Shown: positions 49,481-60,600 of the stretch, one piece after another
How the letters are laid out: the number at the start of each line of letters is the position of its first letter
How positions within the stretch are numbered: the first letter of the stretch is position 1
Source: Neodontobutis hainanensis
Taxonomy: Eukaryota; Chordata; Actinopteri; Gobiiformes; Odontobutidae
Assembly: GCA_024349245.1 (NCBI GenBank)
Contig: JALDNG010000004.1
Coordinates: forward strand, 7,995,501-8,059,500
Direction of reading: 5' to 3'
Length of the DNA stretch: 64,000 nucleotides
Translations under genes and position numbers: made by a program
Notes under the pieces: generated by a model
Seen by the model: the letters and a program-made list of their open reading frames with translations, nothing else
Database searches by the model: none
What the model was told of the DNA's origin: nothing

Positions 49481-50475
49481 GCAAGGTTGTAAACTCACCA
49501 ATCTCGCGAAAATTAAGCTGCAGCGCAAGGTTAGCTGCTGAGGCATTATTTAAAACAGAACATAAAAAGGAACATTTTGGTATTTAATGGATAAAAATCA
49601 ACATAGCAGCCATAGCTAATGTATACAATTAGAGAATTTAAAGGAGATGATACAGTATTCATGAATGGGTGAAAGAAGTGAATATTAGGATTTCAGTGAG
49701 AGAATGAAGATATGGAGGATATTCATGAGCAAAACTAGCCAACAATATGCTCCTTATTGTGGAGAAACACTGTGGATGCTTTGCATCTCCAGCACAGAGA
49801 AAAATATGATACAAGCTGCTGGCAAGGGTGTGCAGAGAAAAGTAATTAAGCATTACTGGCTGGAGCTTAAAAAGGGTATAGATAAGGCACTTCATACTAA
49901 TCTCCCATTTGCTTTTGAACTTCATGGCTATAAGTTCAGTATAAGGTTTATTAACTTACAAAATCAACGAAGTATAAAAAACAAGATATGAAATGAGAAT
50001 AATAAAGTAATGCTGTCAGATCAGTGTTAAAACGTATCTGTGTTATAGTTGAATGCAAAATCTTTTAATGATACAACTGTTTGACCAAACAAGAGCAGGT
50101 GGAAATATCACTGCTACAAGCAGTTTTATTGTTTTTATCCCTATCATGAAAGGCATAAAAGCAGAATTACATACTCCGTCCAAAAACATGACTAGAGAAC
50201 AATGGACTAACACGGAGGTCTGAATGCTGGCTTCACATTTTTGGAGCCTCCCAGGCCAGTCCAGTTGCTAAGGGAACACCTGCACATAGCTAGTTAACTA
50301 AGTGCAGTGAAGATGCTCCCATAGTGCTGATCAATTATGGATGAGTTGAGAGAACTTTGACATGTTAAACCTCTTAGAGCGTCTGAAGAAGAGGAATGGC
50401 GCATGGGAAAAGAGAGTGAGAGGAAGAGTGAGAATAAGATGGTTGGATAGACTGAGCTCAGACATTAACATGATA
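49481..50475. other. Intergenic DNA, no gene seen
   Basis: Unique; the frames at 49659-49991 on both strands overlap one another and have no domain. Confidence 0.4.
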
Positions 50476-50650
50476 TTGTCCACTTTGATAGGATCTTACT
50501 GGCATAATACATGAAGATTAATGGACATACTTTGGTATGAGCCGCTCTGTTACATGATTCAGAGATTAACATAATGCATACGCCCACCTTCCCAATGCAT
50601 TACCTTTTAATTATCATTCACTTCTCCAACTGAATCTGTAAAGAGAGGGT
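50476..50650. promoter_or_regulatory. Candidate conserved non-coding element
   Basis: GAGATTAACATAATGCATACGCCC, CCAATGCATTACC and TTTTAATTATCATTCAC in unique DNA. Weak inference. Confidence 0.3.
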
Positions 50651-52160
50651 CTACTATGCACTACAACTTTAACTGCTAAAAATATTTCTTTTCATTTGGA
50701 AGTGTCTGCAGAAACAAACGCCCATGTTTTTTTATCCCATGTGCCAGAAGGAAGAGTCCACTAGCTCATGCAAAAAACATTACTGCTTTGGGCCCAAAAG
50801 ACTAGATGAGCAAACAAAACATAGCTGTTGGACAGAAGAAAGAAGAAACACACTGAGAAGATCGTTCTGGATCAATACTCCATTTGGACTCTAGGAGACT
50901 ATAGAGAGGAGATAGGCTAATGTTTTGCTGGATAAGCATTGTTTGTGCATGTGTGTGGAAGAATGCTTGGACATTATTTCTGTAAGTGTGGAAGGAGAAA
51001 CATGGGAGCAATTGGAAAGCCTGGAAGCTGCTCCAGGGTTCAAATCGCAAAACATGTTGGTCTGTGCAACTGTCTTCAGTAATTCAGGTCAGATTAGGCT
51101 TGCTTTGAACAAGAAGTTGATGACAAGCTGCGTGTATTGTTGGACTGGCTTGTCTTTATCAGATTATTTAGATCACAAAGTAATGTGTGCATTTGTGACA
51201 ACATTTGAGTGATACTAGTTGTGTTTCTGTAAAATCCTATATTTGTATATATATTATTTGTCACAACAAATTGCAATGTATGTGCATGTCCTTCAACTGT
51301 CAGGAAGCAACTGAACTTTCTCTATGACATTATGACAGACTTTTGGGGAATTGTGTGTGGATGGTAAATATTTTTTATTTGTGGCTCATATATTTGTTTA
51401 GTGCCTATCAGCAACATAGACCATATGTGTTGGTTTTAATGCAGGCAGCAGGGGTCACACCACAGCAACAGGACCTGTGCTGTGATATCACTGCAGAGGA
51501 ATACCTTTGACTCCTATTGTATTTGCAGATAATAGTTACTGATTACAAATATTTATCACATCTTTTCTTTTATTTCTATTGCTGAATCTGGGAAGATGAT
51601 TGTTATTGTTTTTATTCCTAATAAATTATTTCAAAAAGAGATTTCTGTTCTGTTGAATTTCTAAAATAAATAGGTCATTTATATGGAAAATAATGTCATT
51701 ACCAGATATTAATTTACAAATGCCCTTGTTGATTACACTAGGGACCTAAAAAGCATGCCTTTACAAAATGACTGTGGTTTTAAACAACTTTGCTTGTGTC
51801 TGTATGACAGAAGATCCTGCTCTTTCCTCTGTTCTGTTCTCTGATTACAATGTATATTATAATTTTACAAAATAAGTCTACACTAATATCACAAATGCAT
51901 GTACCACTAAACTAAAAAGTCAAAAATTATGCCAGTCCTACTGCCAAATCGTGACTTTTACAACAAATATTTCACTTCAAAAGCCATCACTTACTTTACA
52001 CAGTTAGCATTTAAAGCTAGTTACTCAGTTTCTCTCTAAACTTGACTGAGTGTTTTAGGGGAGAGGTGGGATGCCCCCCCACCACCACCACCACCTCCCC
52101 CCTTCTCTTTTTCTTCACGGATTGCCTTCTCTCTCCCCCTCTTTCTCAAAAGTAAGCCCG
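50651..52160. other. Intergenic DNA, no gene seen
   Basis: Unique AT-rich DNA with a short C-rich (ACC)n tract at about 52074-52103. No coding signal. Confidence 0.4.
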
Positions 52161-52164
52161 GCAC

Positions 52165-52350
52165 ACACACAGCAGACACACCAGTGCGGAACACTCTGCT
52201 TGTGGCTCATTAATCAACGACAGATTATCAGGAAAGTGACACCTTCATGATTACAGCGGTTCTGGGGAACTTTTTAATATGCCTTGAGTTGGATAGGAGA
52301 TGCAAATTAGCAGCTCCTTTCAGAGTCAACCACAGTACATCCTGTTACTG
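52165..52350. promoter_or_regulatory. Candidate conserved enhancer 2 kb upstream of irx4
   Basis: GGCTCATTAATCAACGACAG, GATTATCAGGAAAGTGAC, TTCATGATTACAGCGG and octamer-homeodomain ATGCAAATTAG at 52300 are packed into 180 bp of unique DNA. Proximity to irx4 supports a role there. Confidence 0.45.
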
Positions 52351-52699
52351 TGAGCACATGGTGACAGGGCAAAAAAATGTTTTTACTAAGGGTTAAAATT
52401 GTTGCTTCAACTTCTATAAGATTCCCATGATTCTTTTTTGTGCAGTCACACCTAAAGCTGAAGTATTAGAATGAAATGCTTAATATAAAACAGTTCAGAA
52501 ATGTATCCTTTAAATCAGTATGGGCTTTTAAAGTGGCCAGAACATAAAGTCATCCAAGCCACTATCCGCAAATCTCTCATTGATGCTCTACTAAACGCAG
52601 TGCACTTTTGCTTCTCCACATCTGTCCAAGAAAGAAAGAAGGAAGGAAGGCAAAAAATAAAACAAGTAGAAGCTTTTATTTTAATCTTTAAACGCTAAA

Positions 52700-53560
52700 C
52701 AAGCTTGAACTCTTGCCGTCGACTTCATTTTCCGTCTAAAAGCATATACTAGTGCGCATAAATATTTGATTAAAGGCGCCGACAACAAGCCTAGGTGGAA
52801 GAGCAGAAAGTTTATCACAATTTCCCATAACTTAACGCGTAAATGTGCCATTTCAAGTAAGGGCCTAGATTTTCACCAAAGGCCTCGGAAAAAGTAAGTT
52901 TTTTTTTTTGCACTTGAAATGGAACACTTTTTATCGTTGTGTGATGTTTAAGATAAATTGGCTTTGGCCTAATGCACGCATGTCACATTAACCCCGGTGA
53001 ATTAAAAAGTTCAAATTAATAAGACAAAATGCCGTGTGTCTCTCGTGTGAGGGGAAAGAGTCCACGCTCGAGCGCGTCAGTCGGGTTGTTAATGTTAAGG
53101 TGGCATTAGAGTTAATACAAATTAAAAAGCGCACGTTGATCCCTTTTGACCCCCTGTTCATGCCGTTAATGCGGTCATTTGCTCCGAGGAACTAACCCCC
53201 TATAATTCAATTTGTCCAAATGAATGAGACGTTTTATACAACCCGCCTTCCTCCCTCTCCCCCAAAGACAAAAGTTACCAAATCACTCTCCGTTGCTCTA
53301 TTAGCCCTTCTCCTCTCATCTGTAAATGAAAGCGGGCAATTATTGCGAAAAGGCGCGGGTATCATATTATTATTATGTTGGCCCCGGTCCCCTAGATAGT
53401 CATCAATCACTCTCAATCGACCTGTCACCGGCAGGCAAACATCCAACTGGAGAGAGCACAGAGGAAAAGAGAAGGAGGGAAGGAGGAGGAGGAGTACATC
53501 ATCATTAATTTGAGGAGTGACCCCCGGGGCTATCCACATGTCTCAACCCGGGTTTCTCCA
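52700..53560. promoter_or_regulatory. Dense CNE-like block 0.8-1.6 kb upstream of irx4
   Basis: A long non-repetitive stretch with scattered CpGs in AT-rich DNA and many homeodomain-type sites (GATTAAAGG, TTTATCAC, GTTAATGTTAAGG, GAGTTAATAC, CCGTTAATGC, TTCAAATTAAT). Its texture resembles vertebrate developmental enhancers. It sits beside the irx4 promoter and contains no supported exon. Conservation was not tested. Confidence 0.45.
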
Positions 53561-53606
53561 AAGAAACCCAAAATCACCAGTCGTCCCCGCGTTACAGCGC
53601 TTACCT

Positions 53607-53753
<147 letters not shown>

Positions 53754-53929
53754 TAGAATTTGATAGGTGTGTATCAAGACACTGCATAAATGAGCTCCAA
53801 ATAATCTGGAACATGTATTTCTTTTTTTTTCTAAATATAATCCATCCTCACGCTTTACACCATGAGTTTGTCAGAATGTGTGAGCAGAAGACAACGCATA
53901 ATAATAAAGTTGCAGTCTGCTCATTTTCG

Positions 53930-54334
53930 AGTGGGAAACATCTGACGTCAGAGTCCCAGCCGTTTAAAACTACCTGCCTCAGCTGCTGACGTCTTTTATA
54001 CTACTTTTTTATAAGGCAAAATATGTATCTGACACCAAGTCATTATTGTAGACAGAGATAACCAAATCACGTCAGTTTATTTATTTCAAGGTTTTATTTT
54101 TAAGAAAGGAATAGGGAAAGCTTAGAGGTTCTTGTTTATTTTTTACTTCCCCTCTTGCGAGGAGTAAGAGTGGGGGGCATTTTACACAAATTAAACATGC
54201 TACTCTGCTTCGCCCTATAAGCATCCAGGAGCCTGTGCTTACCAATCAATTGGTCCAGTCAAACAGAGGCGCAGCCCGCGCACACTGGAGACCTTCAGTC
54301 TCGCTTTATTTCAGGAAATTGTGGGACCTCTACC
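53930..54334 (+). promoter_or_regulatory. irx4: irx4 proximal promoter and 5' UTR region
   Basis: Seen directly: a perfect CRE, TGACGTCA, at 53943-53950; a second TGACGTC at 53987-53993; TATA-like TTTTATAC near 53994 and TTTTTATAAGG near 54004; TATAAG at 54216-54221; and a near-palindrome ACCAATCAATTGGT at 54241-54254 holding CCAAT boxes on both strands. The start codon at 54335 follows TACC, a good Kozak -3 A. Which TATA-like element is used, and so where transcription starts, cannot be told from sequence. Confidence 0.5.
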
Positions 54335-54379
54335 ATGTCATATCCACAATTTGGATATCCTTACTCGTCTGCTCCACAA
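54335..54379 (+). CDS. irx4: irx4 coding exon 1 (residues 1-15)
   Basis: Fifteen codons, MSYPQFGYPYSSAPQ, identical in type to the vertebrate IRX4 N-terminus. The donor GTAAGT begins at 54380, directly after a CAA codon, so the exon ends in phase 0. It is too short to stand out as an open reading frame; it is identified by family match and by its in-phase junction to exon 2. Confidence 0.95.
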
Positions 54380-57300
54380 GTAAGTATTTCAAATGTTTGG
54401 CGTTTTGATGTTGCTTCTGTTGATGATCTCTTCAATTTATAATTTTACGCGTTTAGGCACAGACTCAGAACAGCATTCAGTGCGCTTTATCGGAAAGGTG
54501 TAGCGTTACAAACAGTGATACCTGAGGAAAATTAGAGCAGTAACCAGAGAGACCACCGGGACCCCGACCCGCTGTTCACTGATTTCCAAGAGATAATAGC
54601 CGCGCTGTAATGTCAGCCGTGTGTTTATCTGCGCGTATACACGCATATGCCAACTTGTTCCGCGTGCCGCATATGTCTGTGATACACCGCACAGCTGTTG
54701 TTTTATTCTGGCATTGAGCCATTAAATCATGTGGACATACTTGAAGTAGGCGATTACAGGCGGAAGTAAACATGTTTTATCGGTTTATGATGTTTGACAT
54801 ATGCAGCAGTCTTCAGACTCCATCCATGTTAGAAATAAAGTTCATATTTAAAAGACATAAATGCAAATAAACCAACTTACCGTTCAATTCAAACATTTCT
54901 CTGAGTTGTTACTGACTTTTAAGGTTGTCTTTAGGAAGTTACACCTACTTTAGTGTAGACTAAGTGGTTTTCTAAAAGTGTACTGAACCTAACTTTTCTA
55001 AACGTGGCTTCTATTTTTACTGTCCAGTTCCTGATGACCACCAACTCTCTAACCACTTGCTGCGAGTCCACTGGCAGGTCCATTGCGGACTCTGGAGTAG
55101 CTGCGTCCGGTCAGACGCCGGTGTACTGTCCGGTGTACGAGAGCCGGCTGCTGGCCACGGCAAGGCACGAGCTGAGCTCCGCAGCCGCGCTGGGCGTTTA
55201 TGGCAGCCCATATACAACCACGGGACAGGGCTATGGGAACTACGTTACCTATGGCACGGACGCGTCGGCTTTCTACTCCTTGGTAAGAGCCGCTCGGCTG
55301 CTGTCACTGATTAATGACGCTGACGCTTGGGCGTTGAGCAGCCCACAGCCTTTGCACATCAGTGTCTCTTTTTCTGCAAAGCTGCAGTGGGTTAAGTAAA
55401 AGTATTGGGAACCGTCTTAGATTAACACAGAACTTTTTGTCTTTGTTTTGTCAAACAAACAATGACACTGTCTTTGCGAATAAAGGCCTATCACATTAGC
55501 CTATTCTATTTATTAATAGTTTTTTTATTTTTATAAATTTTTTGTTTTTTGTAATGATTTTTTAAAAGTGTATTCTTCCTTGCACATTTGATACACATTT
55601 GATATTTTTTATTATAATTTTTATTGAAATCTAAATGTGCACTGTTCCTCTTACACTCTCTTAAAATATATAATGAATATATAATTCCTTGCATATTACA
55701 CACTTTTTCAGCAGCCAGAATAAATCTGCTGCCAGTCATTATATTAGAGGTATAAATCTTTTGTTTTTGTGCAATTGCAGGGGACATTTGACACAAAAGA
55801 TGCCACAGCATCTGCGCATGCGGGAATAACCCAGGCTACAGCATACTACCCCTATGACCCAACACTGGGACAGTATCAGTACGACAGGTACGTGGTAGAC
55901 TCTTAATGCATTCCATTTTCATAGAACCAAGCTGTGTAAATTTATCACTTTTGTATTGGATGGAATAATTTCTACTCTATATTTCATTTTAAATAAATGA
56001 AAACTGAAAATTTATGTTGAATGCTGCTCGTCCACGTTATTTATACTTGTTCATGTTTTTTAGGCTGTTTAATAATTGTACAAACTGTATTTTTACTAAA
56101 CACTAACTTGTCCCATATGACCCCTGTAGTTTATTTTAAGACAATATCCCTGCGCTCTTAATCAATTTACGGCCTTTTCTCTTGTGATGAGCAAGCACTA
56201 TTATATATCTTGTGGAAAAAAAGACCATGCAAATAAGACTTATTATAATTAAATTTATCAAACGATACAAAATAAAACTGGCTCAAGGGTAAATACTTTA
56301 AACAACCTGTGTGCTTTTAAAGGCTTTTGCTAATTGGTCTACATTGTGTTATTGATGATTGTACACAGTCCCAAAACCCATGAGCAGCTTTTGCTAAAAA
56401 AAAAAAAAAAAAAAAATTTAAAATAGACTAATCAAGGTGTCAGTAAAAATCGTAGTGAATGCCACGTGCAGCATTAGGCCTCAGTCGGAGAAAGACAAAG
56501 AATTATGTCAATGAGCAAATAGGCCTAAAGGAACACTTGCTTCAGGGTTCATCATTACACTCAATAAAGCAATTTTACAGACTGTTTTATCTGCAAGAGG
56601 AACAACGCAGGTTAAGGAAAGGTGCAGTGCTATCTAGAAAGCCATTTGATTCCCCTAGCACTTGACCCGCACTAAGCTATATGGAGAAATAAAGTCCTCA
56701 TAAAAGCCTCCCCTGAGAGGACTTTAACAGCTCACTGCTGACTGAAAATCAACACCGTGCATTATAAATGGAGGCCCTCACTTGATATTTGTAAGGGATA
56801 GTGTATGAACTGTCTGGTGAACTAAGGAAAGGGTTAGTTAAAAATGGGATTAAAAATACTTTTTATCAGAAAATGTTGTTTGGAAAATATTTTTATTAGG
56901 TCTGTTGTCAATTTATAAATTAAATCCACTGTGTTGCATTTAAGCAGATATGGTTCTATGGATGGCGGAACTAGGAGAAAAAATGCCACACGTGAGACGA
57001 CCAGCACGCTAAAGGCCTGGCTCCAGGAGCACAGGAAGAACCCCTATCCCACCAAAGGAGAGAAGATCATGCTGGCCATCATCACTAAGATGACCCTGAC
57101 GCAGGTGTCCACGTGGTTCGCCAACGCCAGGAGGAGACTCAAGAAGGAGAACAAGATGACATGGCCACCCAGGAACAAAGGCTCAGAGGAGAAAAGATAT
57201 GACGAAGATGAGGATGGCTCTCAGGAGGAGCACATCAAGAGTGAGAACAATGAGGATGGTTAGTGTCCGCTTGCCACATCACAAAAAATTCAACCTTCAA

Positions 57301-58664
57301 TATCAGTGCAATTGTTTATGCATTTTTATAAGAAAAATAGATAATAAATCCACGACTACTCAATTGTAAAGTGTTTTTGATCATTTAAAAAATAGATATG
57401 GTATAGAAATGTAATTAATACAATTAAGGTCTATATAAGAGTTTTCAACACACAATAAATACTTTTTCTCGTTTTTTTCTTTTTCTGAAGAGAGTGTGAA
57501 GGGAAATTTGTGAACTTGTACAACTACTATGGGCTAAATTATGGAGGGAATCTAAACAATGTCTTGAATTTAGTGGATTAAGTCAGTAAAATAATTTCAG
57601 AAGATTAACGTACATGTTTACATGTATTAACTATTTTATAATATATGTAAGGGGTAAACAGGGCCTCATTTCTTTACCTGTAGGCTTCAAAGGCTAGTAC
57701 TTATGGAAGAGCATAAAATTAAAAGTGATGTAGCTCAATTTAATAGTCAATAGTAATCTAACAGATATCATATATTGATAGATATCATGTATGTAGTAAT
57801 GTAGTGTAAATTTGCAAAATTTAACACACCTAAAAGTAATTAATTCAAAGGACTGCATGACACAGCCCTGTCTATGTAAAGAGTGATTGTAGTGTAGATC
57901 AGATTAAAAGCCATACAACACATTCTACATCTAATATGTCTGCTATATGTGTGCTGTGTTCACTTTCAGAGATCAGGAGCCGGCACGATAAGGACCTCCG
58001 GCTGAGCGATCTGGACGACTTCGACACACTGGAGTCTGAGAGCTCTGAGTGTGAGCTCAAGCACCGCTACCACATGAGCACACATATGTCAACAACGGCC
58101 GAGTGTCCTACTGAGCACATCATCAAAGACACATCTCTGAAGCTCCCCATCCCGGGATCTCTGAGTGGGGAGCAGGATTTGAATAAAAGTTGCCTCAAAA
58201 CAAAGGCTGAGGACTTTGAGGCAGAAGCCAAGACATGCTACTCTCAACAGCAGCAGCAAATACTCGACGGAAAACCACGCATCTGGTCTCTGGCCCAGAC
58301 AGCCACATCTCTCAACCAGACTGAGTTCCCATCATGCATGCTGAGGTGCCAACCGCCACCCCCTTCCTCCATGAGCCCGTCCCCCACCACTACCTCACCT
58401 TCATCTGCTCTGGACACTCGGCAGGACTCGCCAGTAACTACTCTGAGGAACTGGGTGGACGGAGTCTTCCACGACCCTATATTCAGGCACAGCACTTTGA
58501 GCCAGGCTCTGACCAACACCACCGTGTCCTGGACCAGCAACACCAAAGGCACCGCCCTGGTGGAGGCGGACAGAAGCGTGCTGGCCTTACAGCACCAGGA
58601 CTCAGCCAAAGACAGTGCCATGAACCAGTTCCCCAAAACCATCAACAAGCTCTTCTGTTCCTAA
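54335..58664 (+). CDS. irx4: Iroquois homeobox transcription factor Irx4 (5 coding exons, 470 aa)
   Basis: Joined CDS: 54335-54379, 55028-55282, 55781-55887, 56948-57258, 57970-58664 (TAA at 58662). All introns are GT..AG (648, 498, 1060 and 711 bp) and phases join cleanly. Residues 1-135 are the IRX4-type N-terminus (MSYPQFGYPYSSAPQ, then TTCCES, YCPVYESRLLATARHEL and GYGNYVTYG). A TALE homeodomain lies at about 145-207, with the Pro-Tyr-Pro three-residue insertion at 168-170 and recognition helix WFANARRRLKK at 192-202 (Ala at homeodomain position 50). An acidic stretch LSDLDDFDTLESE follows at 251-263, a Gln5 tract at about 332-336, KPRIWSLA at 341-348 and RNWVDGVFHDP at 399-409. Family knowledge: nuclear DNA-binding factor, in vertebrates linked to ventricular heart identity and to neural and retinal patterning. 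The start is chosen because it matches the family N-terminus and has ACC before ATG. Teleosts kept two copies; Gly-Thr-Phe-Asp-Thr-Lys-Asp and the overall match suggest irx4a rather than irx4b, from memory only. Confidence 0.97.
54380..55027 (+). other. irx4: irx4 intron 1
   Basis: 648 bp, GTAAGT..CCAG. Positions 54440-54740 contain many CpGs and mixed-complexity sequence that could be regulatory. I see no second start exon or RNA gene. Confidence 0.9.
55028..55282 (+). CDS. irx4: irx4 coding exon 2 (residues 16-100)
   Basis: The acceptor TTTTACTGTCCAG ends at 55027; the donor is TTG|GTAAGA. The exon has 255 bp, 85 codons, phase 0 to phase 0, starting FLMTTNSLTTCCES and ending ASAFYSL. This is the conserved IRX4 N-terminal region, rich in Tyr, Gly, Ala and Ser. 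The open frame runs past the donor to 55399, but that extension is intronic and has no family match. Confidence 0.95.
55283..55780 (+). other. irx4: irx4 intron 2
   Basis: 498 bp, GTAAGA..GCAG. The first about 110 bp are GC-richer and keep the exon 2 frame open by chance. The rest is T-rich. No other feature seen. Confidence 0.9.
55781..55887 (+). CDS. irx4: irx4 coding exon 3 (residues 101 to first two bases of codon 136)
   Basis: The acceptor TTTTTGTGCAATTGCAG ends at 55780. The exon encodes GTFDTKDATASAHAGITQ, then ATAYYPYDPTLGQYQYD, then two bases (AG) of an Arg codon, and the donor GTACGT starts at 55888. The 107-bp length leaves phase 2, completed by the first base of exon 4. The YPYDP..GQYQYDRYG segment matches the vertebrate IRX4 region just before the homeodomain. 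Confidence 0.95.
55888..56947 (+). other. irx4: irx4 intron 3
   Basis: 1060 bp, GTACGT..GCAG. It holds an A homopolymer of about 20 bp near 56395-56415 and, at 56640-56790, a mixed-complexity stretch with a stem-loop (listed separately), about 220 bp before the homeodomain exon. Confidence 0.9.
56690..56726. repeat. Perfect 10-bp stem-loop in irx4 intron 3
   Basis: TAAAGTCCTC (56690-56699) and GAGGACTTTA (56717-56726) are exact reverse complements with a 17-nt loop. It lies within a non-repetitive stretch of intron 3, so it could be an RNA structure near the exon 4 acceptor or a dyad binding site. Confidence 0.6.
56948..57258 (+). CDS. irx4: irx4 coding exon 4, homeodomain exon (residues 136-239)
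   Basis: The acceptor is TTGCATTTAAGCAG. The exon completes Arg136, then reads YGSMDGGTRRKNATRETT. It carries the whole TALE homeodomain, with helix 1 STLKAWLQEHRKN, the loop insertion PYP at 168-170 and helix 3 TQVSTWFANARRRLKK, followed by WPPRNKGSEEKRYDEDEDGS. The donor GTTAGT begins at 57259, leaving one base (G) of Glu240. The homeodomain is intact, with no missing key residue. Confidence 0.97.
57259..57969 (+). other. irx4: irx4 intron 4
   Basis: 711 bp, GTTAGT..TCAG. AT-rich with near-direct repeats of GATATCAT around 57765-57790. No other feature seen. Confidence 0.88.
57970..58664 (+). CDS. irx4: irx4 coding exon 5, C-terminal region (residues 240-470) and stop
   Basis: The acceptor GTGTTCACTTTCAG ends at 57969 and the first two bases complete Glu240. 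The exon encodes the acidic LSDLDDFDTLESE segment, a Gln5 tract, KPRIWSLAQTATSLNQTEFPS, a Pro/Ser-rich linker and DSPVTTLRNWVDGVFHDP followed by IFRHSTL, then ends NKLFCS-stop. KPRIWSLA is probably the segment annotated as the Iro box in Iroquois proteins; RNWVDGVFHDP is shared with human IRX4. The upstream part of the open frame (57936-57969) is intron. Confidence 0.95.
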
Positions 58665-59040
58665 CACAAGCATAAGACACAAAGACTGTGGACAACCAGA
58701 CAATGGTCCTGCATCATATTCATTTTGAAGCAGTATAATCTCCTCATTGGCAAGTTAACTATCTGGATTTCTTGGCTTTACTTTAGGGCACGCACAAAAC
58801 TTATCAAAATGTAGAAGTGGAATTTTACACATGGGAAAGAACTGCCCTTATGTTTAAATTTTCTTCCTTTTTTTTTCTACTATGAGCATGCATATGTAAT
58901 TAAATATTGTTTAGGTATAAGCAGCTGAGTATCACTATTAAAAGAAGAAAATCATTTCACAAAAGCACAGCTCTCAAACAACCTATTTTGAGAGCAATTC
59001 ATCTTTGTTCACTGAGAATAAAAATTGGGCTCTTTATACT
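58665..59040 (+). other. irx4: Likely irx4 3' UTR with candidate polyadenylation signal
   Basis: Non-coding sequence after the TAA. Canonical AATAAA at 59017-59022, with weaker ATTAAA variants near 58900 and 58937. A 3' UTR of about 370 bp ending near 59040 is plausible, but the site in use needs transcript data. Confidence 0.45.
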
Positions 59041-59049
59041 AAACATTGT

Positions 59050-59490
59050 GATGATATGTGCTTGATGAGAGTCGCTGGCCATGGTGCTAAAATCCAGACG
59101 CACACGTTTAATTGTGTCTTTTCATTCTGGTGTTTTGTGAGGAGGAGAACACATCGCTGAGCTTTTTTATTTAAGTTATTATAAGTGGTAAAATTACTGT
59201 TAATTATTGGCCCTTTAAATCTATCTCATATATTTCAAGGAGAAAGCATTCAGTATAATTTAGTGACAGCAACAAAATGAGGCAGGTCCAGCCTGGAGAC
59301 AATATCAGTATCTAAGATCTGCCTCATTAATTCCCTCTAAACAGGCTGTAATTGGGATGTTCACAGTCATATTTCATGTCAGCCTATTGATTTTCCCTCT
59401 GTGCTCTCTGATAATATTATCGAAACATTTCAACACAGCCCATGATGCAGCTGTCAAAAGGGTAAGTTATCCGCTGTCTATTAATGGGTT
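59050..59490. promoter_or_regulatory. Candidate conserved elements just downstream of irx4
   Basis: GAGTCGCTGGCCATGGTGC, CGCACACGTTTAATTGTG, GATCTGCCTCATTAATTCCC, GGCTGTAATTGGGATG and CATGATGCAGCTGTCAAAAGG. Unique, homeodomain-, E-box- and Meis-type sites. Confidence 0.42.
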
Positions 59491-59739
59491 CGAAACAAAG
59501 TCCTGATGCGAAATCATTTGAAGTTTTGACATTAACCCCCCCGCATAAAGGAAAAAAAAGTGGATTTTTCTTTCCCTTTACTAGAAGGAGGCACTGACGT
59601 TGTGGAAAAGTGAAAAGGGCAAGAGAACTCGAATTAGTTGTTGTAGATAAAAGGGCAAAAAGAAAAGAAGTCAAGGGTACTTGACAGTAATGGCGAAAGT
59701 GGAGCTCTCAAGGGACTCTGCCTGTCCTATGAGAGGAGG

Positions 59740-59900
59740 GGAAAAGGGGGGGGGGGGTTGGTGATGAATTTTAATGGGAAAAGCGCAGACGATTGAGCTT
59801 TCCCCCCCTGGAAAATGGTTGGCAACAGGGATTTTATACAATGCAGTTAGGATGTATGTTTTTTTTTTTTTGTTTTTTTTATTATTTTATTTTTTTTCTA
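59740..59900. repeat. Low-complexity G-run and T-rich tracts
   Basis: A run of about 12 G near 59745-59757 and T-rich sequence at about 59859-59900. Confidence 0.85.
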
Positions 59901-60219
59901 GTTTACTACAAGCAAAGTTACAAAAAATAAGACATTTTCCTGAGAAGTTTTAGTGCCCTTGCTGGCTCATTTACTAGCCTCTAAGCAAAGTGGGCTATTT
60001 AATTTTTTATAGAGACTGATAGAAAATTAGGACAGGATTTAAGTCCCCAAAGATAATACAATATAACCATGGCATTTAATTAATTTAGCATGAAGACATG
60101 TTGTATTAGACCAGAGATCCAAGAAGGTTTTTATTTGAGAGAAAAAGACATGAAGGATGACTGTGAGGAGAAGAAAAGGACACACACAGCAGTTGGAAGG
60201 GAAGGGGAAGGGGGAGAGT

Positions 60220-60600
60220 GAGACCCGGCTATAACTAAATCATTCAGCCATGGCAAATACGAACACACACTGGGAGCGAGATGTTAAATTAACAGGAGCT
60301 TTTTACATAGAGACCAAATAAAACTGTAATCAGCGACGCGTTACTTTTCATTAAGCGGCTTTGACAGCAGCATATTCAGCCACTCCACACTCCACAGAGG
60401 GGTGGAGGAAGGAAAAGAGAGCTGGTAAAAGGGGGTGTCCGGGGGTTGAAATAAACTGCTCCTCAAGCCGAGAGTCATAAGATAATTCCTTAAGCTCCAT
60501 TAACAACTCTTAGCCGCAGGAAATGGGCTCCCCGTGAAAACATCTCCAAATCTAAAAGCTTTATCGACCTGGCAAACCTCAGCTGATGGCTTCTCTTTTT
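60220..60600. promoter_or_regulatory. Candidate conserved non-coding elements
   Basis: GATGTTAAATTAACAGGAGC, AACTGTAATCAGCGACGCG, TTTTCATTAAGCGGCTTTGACAGCAG and TAAGATAATTCCTTAAGC. CpGs retained in AT-rich DNA. Confidence 0.42.

Noticed and set aside
51030..51060. tRNA-like B-box (GGGTTCAAATCGC) suggesting a tRNA or SINE head
   Set aside because: No A-box at the right distance, no cloverleaf and no tail; treated as chance.
53234..53539. 101-codon minus-strand frame upstream of irx4
   Set aside because: Lies in the CNE-like upstream block, ends in low-complexity purine-rich sequence and has no family match.
55004..55399. 131-codon frame taken as a complete gene
   Set aside because: It is irx4 exon 2 with intron sequence at both ends; true boundaries are 55028 and 55282 by splice signals and family match.
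58244..58648. 134-codon minus-strand frame opposite irx4 exon 5, and the overlapping 113-codon + frame at 58334
   Set aside because: Shadow frames of the GC-richer coding exon; the exon 5 frame alone matches the Irx4 family and joins in phase.
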